DNA from: CAVVKW01 sp963761705
GTDB lineage: Bacteria > Verrucomicrobiota > Verrucomicrobiia > Chthoniobacterales > JAATET01
Assembly: GCA_963761705.1 (NCBI GenBank)
Contig: CAVXHK010000003.1
Span: 644,060-708,059, forward strand
DNA length: 64,000 nt
Reading direction: 5' to 3'
Positions 44,973 to 53,570 of this stretch are shown here, piece by piece. Numbering within the stretch: the first letter of the stretch is position 1; each line of letters starts with the position of its first letter. The notes under the pieces were generated by a model. The model saw only the letters and a list, made by a program, of their open reading frames with translations. It searched no databases and was not told the origin of the DNA. A program made the translations under genes and the position numbers.

Positions 44973-45040
44973 GGAAACGAAGGGGACGCTCGCGACCTCT
45001 GTGACCATCTGAACGGGTATTCTTTTTTTCCTTCGTTACC
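44973..45040. repeat. Inverted GGAAACGAAGG / CCTTCGTTACC arms
   Basis: Two arms (44973-44983 and 45030-45040) match at 10 of 11 positions, with a T-rich run (TTCTTTTTTTCC) just before the second arm. A third copy of the arm is at 15803-15813. It could form a long-loop hairpin after the dehydrogenase gene, but looks more like a dispersed repeat. Confidence 0.5.
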
Positions 45041-45100
45041 TTTCGTGCAAGACCGCATCTCCGGATGACACCTTCCGTGAATTGACGTAGCGTCTCGCCA

Positions 45101-46345
45101 ATGTTCGATGTCGCGATTATTGGGGGGGGGCCGGCGGGGAGCACGGCGGCGACGTTGCTGGCGAAGAAAGGGCGGTCGGTCGTTGTCTTTGAGCGGGAGA
45201 AATTTCCACGGTTTCACATCGGAGAATCTTTGTTGCCGTTTTCGATGTCGGCTCTGGATCGACTGGGAGTGACGGAAAAGGTCGAGGCGGCGGGCTTCAT
45301 GCCCAAGCACGGCGCGGAAATCGCCGCGGGGACGGGGGAGCGGGAGGTTAGGTTTTACTTTAAACATGGATTTCGCCCCGAGCGGGAGACGGCGTTGCAG
45401 GTGGAGCGGTCGCGGTTTGATGAATTGTTGCTGGACCATTCTGCGGAGTGCGGTGCCGAAGTGCACGAGGAGACGGGGGTGCGGGAGGTGGACTGTTCGA
45501 AGGAGGGAGTGCGGTTGCGGGTCGCGGGACCGGATGGGAACCAGCGCTGGGAGGAGGCGCGCTATCTGCTGGATTGCAGCGGAAGGAACGCGGTGGTGGG
45601 TCAGCGGTTTGACCTCAAAAGGGTTTATCCGAAGCTGAAGAAATTCGCGATCTTCGCCCACTACGACGGCGTGGCGATGCCCGACGGCGTCGACGGGACG
45701 TTGACTCGGATGGTGCGGACGGAGCGTGCGTGGTTTTGGTTAATCCCGCTGTCGCGGACGCGGACGAGCGTCGGGGTCGTGATGGACACGGCTCGATGCA
45801 AGGCGGCGGGGCTGACGCCGGAGGCCATGCTGGCGCGGGAGATCGCGGAGACGCCGACGATGCAGGCGCGGATGGGCGCGGCGGTGCTTGCGTCGAAGGT
45901 TCACGCGAGCGGCGACTACTCCTACCGGAGCGATCGGTTGCACGGGGACCGCTGGCTGCTGGCGGGGGACGCGGCGGGGTTCATCGACCCGATCTTTTCC
46001 AGCGGAGTCTTTCTGGCCCTTCTCGGTGGTGAGCGAGCGGCGGATGCGCTCGACGCGGCGTTGAAGGACTCGCGGGTGGCGGGTCGGGAGTTCGCGGCGT
46101 ATTCGAAGACGTTGCGGAAGGTGATGAAGCTTTACCTTGAATTCGTGAACGGCTGGTATCGGCGCGAGTTCGTCGAGACGCTGCTCAACCCGACGGAATT
46201 TTTCGACGTGGTGCCGGCGGTGAACGCGGTGTTGGCGGGAAATCTCGGCACCGAATTTGCGATTCGGTGGCGGCTGTGGGTCTTTCGGGCGGTGGTGGCG
46301 GCGCAGCGGGTTTTACCGTTGTCGCCTCGCGTGGCGCTGGGTTGA
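45101..46345 (+). CDS. FAD-dependent oxidoreductase of the halogenase / geranylgeranyl-reductase superfamily
   Basis: 414 residues. FAD fold DVAIIGGGPAGSTAATLLAK, then the superfamily motif REKFPRFHIGESLLPFSMSA and the C-terminal FAD site WLLAGDAAGFIDPIFSSGVF. The flavin-halogenase signature WxWxIP is only partly kept (AWFWLIPLS), and the catalytic Lys of halogenases cannot be assigned. Reduction or hydroxylation of a lipid or polyketide-like substrate is equally possible. The lipoprotein gene 3 bp downstream is probably co-transcribed. Confidence 0.88.
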   Translation: MFDVAIIGGGPAGSTAATLLAKKGRSVVVFEREKFPRFHIGESLLPFSMSALDRLGVTEKVEAAGFMPKHGAEIAAGTGEREVRFYFKHGFRPERETALQVERSRFDELLLDHSAECGAEVHEETGVREVDCSKEGVRLRVAGPDGNQRWEEARYLLDCSGRNAVVGQRFDLKRVYPKLKKFAIFAHYDGVAMPDGVDGTLTRMVRTERAWFWLIPLSRTRTSVGVVMDTARCKAAGLTPEAMLAREIAETPTMQARMGAAVLASKVHASGDYSYRSDRLHGDRWLLAGDAAGFIDPIFSSGVFLALLGGERAADALDAALKDSRVAGREFAAYSKTLRKVMKLYLEFVNGWYRREFVETLLNPTEFFDVVPAVNAVLAGNLGTEFAIRWRLWVFRAVVAAQRVLPLSPRVALG

Positions 46346-46347
46346 AA

Positions 46348-46848
46348 ATGCGGTCGAAGGTCGGAACGTCGAAGGTCAAAGGTCTGGGTTTGGCCGGTTG
46401 CGCGGCGGTCTTTTTGGTGGGTTGCGCGGTGACGTTGCCGGACTTCGCAGCGACCGAGTCGCGGCGGGCAGCGGTGAGTGTGAAAGGGGACGTGGGTGAG
46501 TTGGAGGCGCGCGGGACCTTCGCGCGCGATCAAGCCGGGAACGTGCGGATCACCATCGAGTCGGATGAGGAGGTCATGTTGACGCTTGCGCGGATTCCTG
46601 GGGGGTGGGCGGCGGTGGGGCCTCTCGCGCAGGGCGGCTTTTCGGGGCACCCGGACAACGCGCCACCGTATCTGTCGGGTTGGATCGTTCTTGGCGAGGC
46701 GTTTGAAGCGGCGACGCACATGCAGGGGCGGAAGGCGGAGTATCGAAACGGCAGGCTGAGCGTTACATTTACCTTTGAAGAGGTGCATCTCAGTTCCATG
46801 GAAGTCGTGGCGGTAGCCACGGGTGAACGGTATCGGGTCCGGTTCTAG
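46348..46848 (+). CDS. Putative lipoprotein, function unknown
   Basis: 166 residues. A lipoprotein signal peptide ends in the lipobox LVGC (GLAGCAAVFLVGCAV). The mature part is beta-rich (VRITIESDEEVMLTLARIPG; LSVTFTFEEVHLSSMEVVAV). FAD-oxidoreductase plus small lipoprotein pairs occur in aryl-polyene-type clusters (DUF3261 lipoproteins), but no ketosynthase or carrier gene is here, so I do not assign that. The first ten codons are a GTCGAAGG-type repeat that also occurs intergenically at 26026, suggesting that repeat DNA was recruited into the coding start. Confidence 0.78.
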   Translation: MRSKVGTSKVKGLGLAGCAAVFLVGCAVTLPDFAATESRRAAVSVKGDVGELEARGTFARDQAGNVRITIESDEEVMLTLARIPGGWAAVGPLAQGGFSGHPDNAPPYLSGWIVLGEAFEAATHMQGRKAEYRNGRLSVTFTFEEVHLSSMEVVAVATGERYRVRF

Positions 46849-46940
46849 CCGGCGGTCAGGCCGCAGAACTGAGGGTGCGTGCGAAGCGAAAGTTGGTCAC
46901 CGGGGATCGAATTGATCGTGCAACGAGATCGATTGAGGCG

Positions 46941-46952
46941 CTAGCATGCTAG
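46941..46952. promoter_or_regulatory. Perfect 12-bp palindrome over the TPR gene start codon
   Basis: CTAGCATGCTAG contains the ATG at 46946. GAGG at 46935-46938 is correctly spaced for that ATG. A dyad at this site could be an operator or simply chance; CTAG is otherwise rare in high-GC DNA, which makes it notable. Confidence 0.3.
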
Positions 46953-47800
46953 TTGGCATGCAAAGCACGGCAAATCTGTGGGATGAGCTTTGCCGGGATC
47001 TGGAAGCCCGGCGGGCTTTGGAGAATGCTGAACAGTGCGGGGCGGCGGCGAGGTCGTTTGAAGATGCCGCGAAACAGGTTTTCGCTGCGGACTCACCGCG
47101 GCTGCAGGACGCGCTCGAGATCACCGGCGACATCCACCAAACCAGCGGGACCACGGACGATGCGATGCGGTGTTTCGGCGAGGCGCTGAAAATGGCGCGT
47201 GCCGCGGGGATGCACGCGGCGGTCGCCCGGATCGCGACGAAACTTGCGATGATGTCGGAGGGGGTAGTCGATCCGAAGACGACGGTTCGGTTTTACGTTC
47301 AAGCCATCGAAGCGATGGAGCGGGCTAACGAGAATTCGCAGAAGCCGACAATGCTGAACAACTTGGCTTCCTTGCACCAGCGCACCGGGGATGCTGAAGC
47401 TTGCGAGCGGACCTATCGGCGGGCGCTGCGCGAGGCGGAAAAGCTCCACGGTCCCGACCACCAGGAAGTCGCGCTCATCTCGAACAACCTGGGCGTGGCG
47501 CTGATGGAAGCGGGGCGGCTGGATCAGGCGGAAGACTTTCACCTGCGAGCTCTGGCGATCCGTGAGCGAAACTTTGGCGGGCGGCATCCGGAGGTGGCCC
47601 AGTCGATGAGCAATCTGGCGGCTGTCTACGCTGCGCGAAAACGCTACCCACAAGCGGAGAATTTTTACCGGGCAGCGATGGATACGCTTTCCAGCTTTCG
47701 CGGGCCCGATGATCCCGAAATGGTCGCGATGCGCCGTGATTACGAGTCCCTACCGCCGGTCCGCTTGCGGGGTCTGTCGAAGACACGGAAGTTGGCGTGA
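46946..47800 (+). CDS. Tetratricopeptide-repeat protein (kinesin-light-chain type TPRs)
   Basis: 284 residues, cytoplasmic, with about six helical repeats. The clearest are three 42-residue units of the kinesin-light-chain type: MLNNLASLHQRTGDAEACER, ISNNLGVALMEAGRLDQAED and SMSNLAAVYAARKRYPQAEN, each followed by an 'HPEVA'-like linker. The start ATG at 46946 has a good GAGG; a second ATG lies at 46958. The following gene starts inside its stop codon (GTGA), so this protein is tied to an ABC-type binding lipoprotein. A scaffold role is the safe reading. Confidence 0.88.
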   Translation: MLVGMQSTANLWDELCRDLEARRALENAEQCGAAARSFEDAAKQVFAADSPRLQDALEITGDIHQTSGTTDDAMRCFGEALKMARAAGMHAAVARIATKLAMMSEGVVDPKTTVRFYVQAIEAMERANENSQKPTMLNNLASLHQRTGDAEACERTYRRALREAEKLHGPDHQEVALISNNLGVALMEAGRLDQAEDFHLRALAIRERNFGGRHPEVAQSMSNLAAVYAARKRYPQAENFYRAAMDTLSSFRGPDDPEMVAMRRDYESLPPVRLRGLSKTRKLA

Positions 47801-49071
47801 GATCGGGTCCGGGGCGGCGCGGCTGGATCAAGAGCGTGGTCGAGGTCGGATTGTTTGGCGCGGTTGCGCTGATCTGCGGTTGCGACGGATCGGACGAACG
47901 GACGGCGGAGGGCGATACCGTGCTGAGCGTGTTGATGGAGCCGGATGGTCGGGGCGCTTGGAGGGAGCTGTTTGATCGGTTCGAAGCTGCGTACCCGGGT
48001 GTCCGGGTGAATCTGGTGGAAGGACCCGCGGCGACGGACTCGCGGGAGGATCTCTACGTGAATGCGCTCCTCGCCGGGAGCGACGACTACGACCTGGTCT
48101 ACGCCGACGTGATCTGGGTGCCGAAATTTGCGGCGGCTGGCTGGCTGGAAGATTTGACGGATTATTGGGACGAGTGGGAGGACTTCGTCCCGGCGAGTAT
48201 CGACGGGGCGACGGTGGGCGGGCGGATCTATCGAGTCCCGACGCAACTGAATGGCGGGCTCCTCTACTACCGAAAGGACTGGCTGGCAGAAGCGAACTTG
48301 CAACCGCCGCGGACATTTGGGGAGCTGCGGGCGATCTCGGAGCAGCTGCAGGGCGAGGGGCGCTGGGGATTTGTCTGGCAGGGCAAGCAATCCGAGGGTC
48401 TGATTTGCGATTTCGTTGAAGTGTTGCGGGGGTTTGGTGGGTATTGGATCGATCCGGACACGGGAACGGTTGGTCTGGAGGAGCCCGGAGCGGTGGCGGC
48501 GTTGAAGTTTCTACAGGACAGCGTGGGGACGATTTCGCCGCCGGGCGTCACCACCTACGCGGAGGAAGAAAGTCGACTGCTCTTCCAGGGTGGTGGCGCC
48601 GTTTTCTTGCGCAACTGGCCTTACGTTTACAAATCCTTGGCGGCGGATGGCTCGAACCTGCTCGAAAATGTCGGGATCATCCCAATGCCGGCGAATCCTG
48701 GCGGCGAATCGGCGGCAACGTTAGGTGGCGCTGGTTTTGCCATCGTCGAGTCGAGTCCAGCGAAGCGGGAGGCGTGGGAGTTGATTGAGTTTGTCGCCTC
48801 GGCTGAATCGGTCCGCTTGATGAACGACCGAATCGGGTTGCAGCCAGCGAGGCGGAGCTTCTACGAAGATTCGGACGACCCGGTGCAGGCGGAACTCTAC
48901 GAAGTGCTCAAGCGAACGACCCCTCGACCGCAAATCCCGCAATACGCCCAAGCGTCCGACATCCTGCAGCGTCACCTGAGCGCGGCGATTACCGGGCAAG
49001 CGACACCGGAAGAGGCACTGGCGGCGGCGGCGCGGGAAACGCGGCTGCTGCTCGGACGGTCGGGGAATTGA
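47797..49071 (+). CDS. Extracellular solute-binding lipoprotein, sugar ABC transporter type (family 1)
   Basis: 424 residues from a GTG overlapping the TPR stop. The signal peptide ends in a lipobox (ALICGC), giving a membrane-anchored binding protein. The fold of maltose/trehalose-type receptors is shown by DLVYADVIWVPKFAAAGWLE, IYRVPTQLNGGLLYYRKDWL with LAEANLQPPRTFGELRA, and 'GGAVFLRNWPYVYKSL' with GGAGFAIVESS. No permease or ATPase gene is adjacent, so it is an orphan receptor here. It might use a distant transporter or serve signalling with the downstream SpoIIE phosphatase; both are inference. Confidence 0.92.
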   Translation: MRSGPGRRGWIKSVVEVGLFGAVALICGCDGSDERTAEGDTVLSVLMEPDGRGAWRELFDRFEAAYPGVRVNLVEGPAATDSREDLYVNALLAGSDDYDLVYADVIWVPKFAAAGWLEDLTDYWDEWEDFVPASIDGATVGGRIYRVPTQLNGGLLYYRKDWLAEANLQPPRTFGELRAISEQLQGEGRWGFVWQGKQSEGLICDFVEVLRGFGGYWIDPDTGTVGLEEPGAVAALKFLQDSVGTISPPGVTTYAEEESRLLFQGGGAVFLRNWPYVYKSLAADGSNLLENVGIIPMPANPGGESAATLGGAGFAIVESSPAKREAWELIEFVASAESVRLMNDRIGLQPARRSFYEDSDDPVQAELYEVLKRTTPRPQIPQYAQASDILQRHLSAAITGQATPEEALAAAARETRLLLGRSGN

Positions 49072-49194
49072 TCGCAACGTTCGGTATAGCATTGGAACCC
49101 TTCCGCTCCCATTTTCTCGGCCGTTACCCGCCGTCACACTTGATGTCCTTCGGCGCCTGAGACAGCCTCGCTTAGCGCCCGCCACGACCCGCGT

Positions 49195-50799
49195 ATGCAT
49201 CGAATTCTCCTCCTAACTTCTGAGGCCCAGATCGAATCTCGGATCGGCGAGTTGCTCGCCGAACGGATGCGGTCCCAATACCTGCTACGAGCCGAACGGT
49301 TGACCGTTGCGAGCGTTCCACCGATTAACGAGCGTCCGCCCGACGTGGTGCTCGTCGAGTTGCCCAGCGATGGGGAGCGCGCCGAGACCGCGTTGGAGCG
49401 GGTCATCGCGGTGGTGTCGCCGATCCCGCTCATCGCCCTCACGACGGTCGAGCACTCCGAGATCGAATCGATGACTCTGCGCCGCGGTGCGCAGGACTGT
49501 CTACTGCTACCGGAGCTGACTTCAAGGTCGCTGGTTCGAGCGATCCACCACGCGATCGAGCGGGCGTCGGTGGAACGCAAATTAGCACGCGAGCAGGAGA
49601 TGCTGAGCAACCTGCTCGATCAGCTGCCGGACCGGATCTATTTCAAAGATCTACAGAGCCGCTTTCTGCGGGTGAACCGATCGATGCGGAAGCTTTTCCG
49701 TGCGAAGGACGCGAGCGCGGTGATCGGGAAGACGGACCACGATTTCTTCACTTCCGAGCACGCGCAGCCAGCGTTGGCGGACGAGCGGGAGGTCATCCGA
49801 ACTGGCGAGCCGATCATCAATAAACTTGAAAAAGAGACTTTGCCGGATGGGGAAGTGCGGTGGTCGCTCACGTCGAAACTTCCGCTGCGGACGGACGACG
49901 GCGAGATCACGGGGACATTCGGAATTACGCACGACATCACGCAGATGAAACTGCTCGAGGATGCCGTGGACGCCGAGCGCCTGCGATTCAAGGATCTCTC
50001 GGAGGAATTGCGGGCAAAGAACTTGCAGCTCGAGCAGGATCTCGTGATGGCGAAGGGGATTCAGGAGGCCCTGTTGCCGGGGGCCGACGTGGTGTTTCCA
50101 AGCGAGGCCGAGGGCGGGGAGAGTCGGCTGCGGATCTCGTCGGTCTACCGCCCGGCTTCGGCGGTGGGCGGAGATTTTTTCACGATTCTCCCCATCTCGA
50201 GTCGGGAGGTCGGGGTGCTCATCTGCGACATCATGGGGCACGGTCTGCGAGCGGCATTAGGGACGGCGATCGTGCGAGGACTGATCGAGCAGGTGAAAGA
50301 CCAAGCTGGCGAGCCGGATCGTTTCCTGACGAGCCTGAACCTGGGGTTGCGGGCCATCTTGCGGAACATCGACGAGCCGCTGTTGGTGACGGCTTTCTAT
50401 CTCGTGATGGATGTTGAAACGGGCGAGATCCGGCTGGGTTCGGCGGGTCACCCGGGACCGGTGCTCTGCGATGGACGGACCGGGGAGGTCCGGGAGGTGC
50501 CACTGGAGCGGGATCAGCGCGGACCGGCCCTGGCGATCTTCGATGAGGCGGTTTACGGGGTAGAGTCGTTGCGCTTGGAGCGCGGGGATCGGCTCCTCCT
50601 CTTCACGGACGGGGCCATCGAAATGAGCGATCCAGCCGGGCACGTGATCGGGTTGGAGCGATTCATCAAGTCCGCCCAGTCGCACGCCAGGCTTGGTGCG
50701 GAGCAGCACTGCGAGAGCGTGCTGGCGGACATCCAGCAGTCAGCCGGTGGCGCGGAGTTTGATGACGACGTGTGTCTGGTGGCGCTCGAGCGCGAGTAA
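49195..50799 (+). CDS. Pseudo-receiver/PAS/SpoIIE (PP2C-type) serine phosphatase
   Basis: 534 residues. Residues 1-125 look like a response-regulator receiver, but the usual phosphoacceptor Asp is Glu (VVLVELP, E55), so it is probably not phosphorylated normally. A PAS domain follows (about 138-260: LLDQLPDRIYFKDLQSRFLR; FGITHDITQMKLLEDAVD), then a coiled linker. The SpoIIE phosphatase domain has VYRPASAVGGDFFTILPISS, GVLICDIMGHGLRAALGT, LGSAGHPGP and 'FTDGAIEMSD'. Such RsbU-like proteins usually control an anti-sigma/anti-anti-sigma switch; none is encoded nearby. Confidence 0.93.
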   Translation: MHRILLLTSEAQIESRIGELLAERMRSQYLLRAERLTVASVPPINERPPDVVLVELPSDGERAETALERVIAVVSPIPLIALTTVEHSEIESMTLRRGAQDCLLLPELTSRSLVRAIHHAIERASVERKLAREQEMLSNLLDQLPDRIYFKDLQSRFLRVNRSMRKLFRAKDASAVIGKTDHDFFTSEHAQPALADEREVIRTGEPIINKLEKETLPDGEVRWSLTSKLPLRTDDGEITGTFGITHDITQMKLLEDAVDAERLRFKDLSEELRAKNLQLEQDLVMAKGIQEALLPGADVVFPSEAEGGESRLRISSVYRPASAVGGDFFTILPISSREVGVLICDIMGHGLRAALGTAIVRGLIEQVKDQAGEPDRFLTSLNLGLRAILRNIDEPLLVTAFYLVMDVETGEIRLGSAGHPGPVLCDGRTGEVREVPLERDQRGPALAIFDEAVYGVESLRLERGDRLLLFTDGAIEMSDPAGHVIGLERFIKSAQSHARLGAEQHCESVLADIQQSAGGAEFDDDVCLVALERE

Positions 50800-50820
50800 A
50801 GCAGCCGCGCTCGGCGTGCG

Positions 50821-51594
50821 CTATTTTTTCTCGATGAGTGCGTAGGCGTTGTGATTATGGATGGACTCGAAGTTCTCGGCTTCGACCCGGTACCAGAGGA
50901 TGTTCGAATCGGCGTCGCAACGCACAGCAACGTTGCGGACGAGATCCTCAACAAACACGGGGTTGGCGTAGGCGCGCTCGGTGACGGCTTTTTCGTCCGG
51001 TCGCTTGAGCAGGCTGTAGAGCTCGGAACTCGCACTTTCCTCGACGAGGCGAATCATGTCCTCGATCCACATCGATTTGTCGGTGCGAACCGAGAGGGTG
51101 ACTAAGCCGCGTTGGTTGTGCGCGCCAGCTGCGGAAATCGCTTTCGAGCAGGGACAGAGCGTCGTGACGGGGACAAGCGCGGTGACGATGAACTCGGTTT
51201 CTTCGCCGACGACGGAGGCGCTGAAGCGGGCGGTGTAATCAAGCAGGCCAACCGCCCCGGAGACGGGAGCGGCTTTCTCCAGGAAGAAGGGAAATTCGAA
51301 ATCAACGTGCGCGTTCTCGGAGTGCAAGCGCTCGGTAAGCTGATGGAGGATGCCGGTGATATTGTCGACGTGGAGGAGCGGGCCGTGGGAATTGAGCACT
51401 TCGACGAAGCGGCTCATGTGCGTGCCTTTGTGCTGATGCGGGAGATCGACCGTGAGCGCAGCGGTGGCGATGGTATTTTGGACCGCGTGGCTTTTGTCCC
51501 GAATTTGAATGGGAAAGCGAAGGGCTTTGACGCCGACGCGGTCGATGGCAATCTGACGGTTGTCGGGTTCGCTTTGGGTGTCTCGCAGGGTCAT
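50821..51594 (-). CDS. folE2: GTP cyclohydrolase FolE2 (type IB)
   Basis: 257 residues. Family motifs are HKGTHMSRFVEVLN, VDFEFPFFLEK and the metal-site Cys in VTTLCPCSKAISAAGAHNQR, and the C-terminus has 'NFESIHNHNAYA'. FolE2 makes 7,8-dihydroneopterin triphosphate from GTP, the first step for both folate and queuosine, and unlike zinc-dependent FolE can work with other metals. QueE and QueD, which act downstream of this product, lie 3-4 kb away. It is divergent from the START-like gene. Confidence 0.95.
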   Translation of the reverse strand: MTLRDTQSEPDNRQIAIDRVGVKALRFPIQIRDKSHAVQNTIATAALTVDLPHQHKGTHMSRFVEVLNSHGPLLHVDNITGILHQLTERLHSENAHVDFEFPFFLEKAAPVSGAVGLLDYTARFSASVVGEETEFIVTALVPVTTLCPCSKAISAAGAHNQRGLVTLSVRTDKSMWIEDMIRLVEESASSELYSLLKRPDEKAVTERAYANPVFVEDLVRNVAVRCDADSNILWYRVEAENFESIHNHNAYALIEKK

Positions 51595-51679
51595 GAGTTG
51601 GAGGGGCAGAGGAAATCAGGAATCCGTCGCCGCGGACAATATCCGTTTTCCAAACGTCCGACGGGGCGGGTAGGATGCG

Positions 51680-52246
51680 ATGGATTTGAAAATGCCAATG
51701 CCGCCCCGAGATGCTTCGATCGATGACGCCGCTGTGACCACCGCCACCGGCAAGGGGTGGGGTGAGTGGTTTGCATTGTTGCGGGCGGCTGAGCTGGATG
51801 CGGGCTCGTCCGGGGAAGTGACGGATTGGCTGGATCGCGAACACAGTGTGCCGAGTTGGTGGCGGCAGGCGATTGCGACGGAGTTTGAGCGCGCCGGGGA
51901 GACGGCGGATTGCATCGAGATGCCAGATGGTTTCGAAGTCGAGGTTTCGGCCACGCTTCTCGCGGGCCGGGAGGCCGTCTTCCAGCTGTGGGCGGACGAT
52001 GGCTTACGGGCCAGGTGGCTGCGGAGAGCGGATCTGGCGATCACGGACCTGCGACCGACTGAGCGGGTGAGAGCGCGGTGGCTTCCGCTCGACTCGGAGT
52101 TAGAGGTCGATTTGGCCGAGATCAACGCGGGGGAGACTCTGATTAAGCTTCGGCATTGGAAACTTCCCAACGCGCAGGCGGCTGAAAAGCTGGAGCGTTT
52201 CTGGCAGATGGTGATCGACCGGATGCGGGAGCACGTGATCGATTAA
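51680..52246 (+). CDS. DUF4287-like N-terminus plus AHSA1/SRPBCC (START-like) domain
   Basis: 188 residues. The N-terminal third (GKGWGEWFALLRAAELDAGS; VPSWWRQAIATEFERA) resembles the DUF4287 helical segment often written 'tGkxwxeWfalLDaaga'. The remainder has the SRPBCC pattern (VEVSATLLAGREAVFQLWAD; FWQMVIDRMREHVID). Proteins with this pair are common and uncharacterised; a hydrophobic ligand pocket is expected from the fold. It ends 4 bp before the LarA-like gene and is probably co-transcribed with it. Confidence 0.8.
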   Translation: MDLKMPMPPRDASIDDAAVTTATGKGWGEWFALLRAAELDAGSSGEVTDWLDREHSVPSWWRQAIATEFERAGETADCIEMPDGFEVEVSATLLAGREAVFQLWADDGLRARWLRRADLAITDLRPTERVRARWLPLDSELEVDLAEINAGETLIKLRHWKLPNAQAAEKLERFWQMVIDRMREHVID

Positions 52247-52250
52247 AGCG

Positions 52251-53531
52251 ATGCAGGTGTGGAGCAGAGTGGCGGAGCGGGACTCGTCCGTGACGGACGT
52301 TGAGGTGAGGGGTCTCGTAGCCGAAGCCGTGCGGGACCTCCAGTCGGCGGGGCGACGGATACTTGTGATCGTCCCCGATGCCACCCGGACGGCTCCGGTG
52401 GGGCCGGTGTTCAAGGCGCTGCACGCGGCGGTCGCAGGCCAAGCGGAGGCGTTTGACGTGATGGTCGCACTCGGGACGCATCCGCCGATGACGGAGGCCG
52501 GGATCTGCGCGCGACTGGAGATCACGGAAGAGGAGCGGCGGACGGATTACGAACGGGTCGAGCTACTGAACCACGATTGGAACAACGACGATGCGCTAAC
52601 GGTGATCGGAACGATCCCGGCGGCGGAGATCGCGGCTCTGTCGGGTGACCGGTTTGCGATGGACGTGGAAGTGCGGATCAATCGAGCGGTGCTGGGCTAC
52701 GATCAGATCGTCATCATCGGCCCCGTCTTCCCCCACGAGGTCGTCGGATTCTCCGGGGGGAACAAGTACCTCTTCCCGGGTGTGAGCGGCCCCGAGGTAC
52801 TCAATTTTTTCCATTGGCTCGGCGCTGTGATCACAAATCCGATGATCATCGGGAGTAAATGGACGCCGGTGCGGCGGGTGGTGGACCGGGCGGCGGCGTT
52901 GGTCCCGGTCGAGAAACTGTGTTTTTGCCTCGTGGTGAGCGGCGGCAGGTTGGCGGGTATTTTTGCCGGGACGCCGGAGGAAGCGTGGGACGCAGCGAGC
53001 GATTTGTCGGCCCGGGATCACGTGGTGAAGGTGCCAAAGCCCTTCCACACGGTGCTGTCGCAGGCTCCCACGATGTACGACGAGCTGTGGGTCGGCGGCA
53101 AGTGCATGTATAAGCTCGAGCCGGTCGTGGCCGATGGCGGTGAGCTCATCATCTACGCGCCGCACATCAACGAAGTCTCGACCGTGCACGGGGAGACGAT
53201 TCGTCGGATCGGGTATCACTGCCGCGATTATTTCCTCAAGCAGTGGGACGCATTTAAAGACGAATCCTGGGGCGTGCTTGCGCACTCGACGCACGTGCGG
53301 GGGATTGGAGAGTACGCCGATGGCGTCGAGCGCTGCCGGATTCGGGTGACGCTCGCGACGGGCATCCCGGAAGCCGTCTGCCGGGAAATCAATCTGGGCT
53401 ACCGGGATCCGGCGACCATCCGGGTCGGAGATTTTGAGGGCCGGGAAGATGAAGGTGTGCTCTACGTGCCGAAGGCGGGGGAGATGTTGTATCAGCTCGA
53501 GGACAAGCCGGAGTGGGCGGAGGCGGGATGA
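52251..53531 (+). CDS. LarA-type nickel-pincer racemase/epimerase (DUF2088)
   Basis: 426 residues. Residues matching those of lactate racemase LarA are present: D43 and R46 in VPDATR, H77 in GTHPP, H162 in FPHEVVGFSGGNKYLFPG, K172 (the Lys that covalently holds the pincer cofactor) in the same motif, and H188 in NFFHWLG. LarA homologues racemise or epimerise alpha-hydroxy acids including sugar acids. The substrate here is not evident; the neighbouring FGGY kinase favours an aldonic acid. The larB, larC and larE genes for cofactor synthesis are not in the window. Confidence 0.9.
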   Translation: MQVWSRVAERDSSVTDVEVRGLVAEAVRDLQSAGRRILVIVPDATRTAPVGPVFKALHAAVAGQAEAFDVMVALGTHPPMTEAGICARLEITEEERRTDYERVELLNHDWNNDDALTVIGTIPAAEIAALSGDRFAMDVEVRINRAVLGYDQIVIIGPVFPHEVVGFSGGNKYLFPGVSGPEVLNFFHWLGAVITNPMIIGSKWTPVRRVVDRAAALVPVEKLCFCLVVSGGRLAGIFAGTPEEAWDAASDLSARDHVVKVPKPFHTVLSQAPTMYDELWVGGKCMYKLEPVVADGGELIIYAPHINEVSTVHGETIRRIGYHCRDYFLKQWDAFKDESWGVLAHSTHVRGIGEYADGVERCRIRVTLATGIPEAVCREINLGYRDPATIRVGDFEGREDEGVLYVPKAGEMLYQLEDKPEWAEAG

Positions 53532-53570
53532 GGTCATGCGTTCACTCACGCTGACGTGGCCGGGGGCGCA

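Noticed and set aside
45101..46848. Aryl-polyene or halogenation biosynthetic cluster
   Set aside because: Only an FAD oxidoreductase and a lipoprotein are present; no ketosynthase, acyl carrier or acyltransferase.
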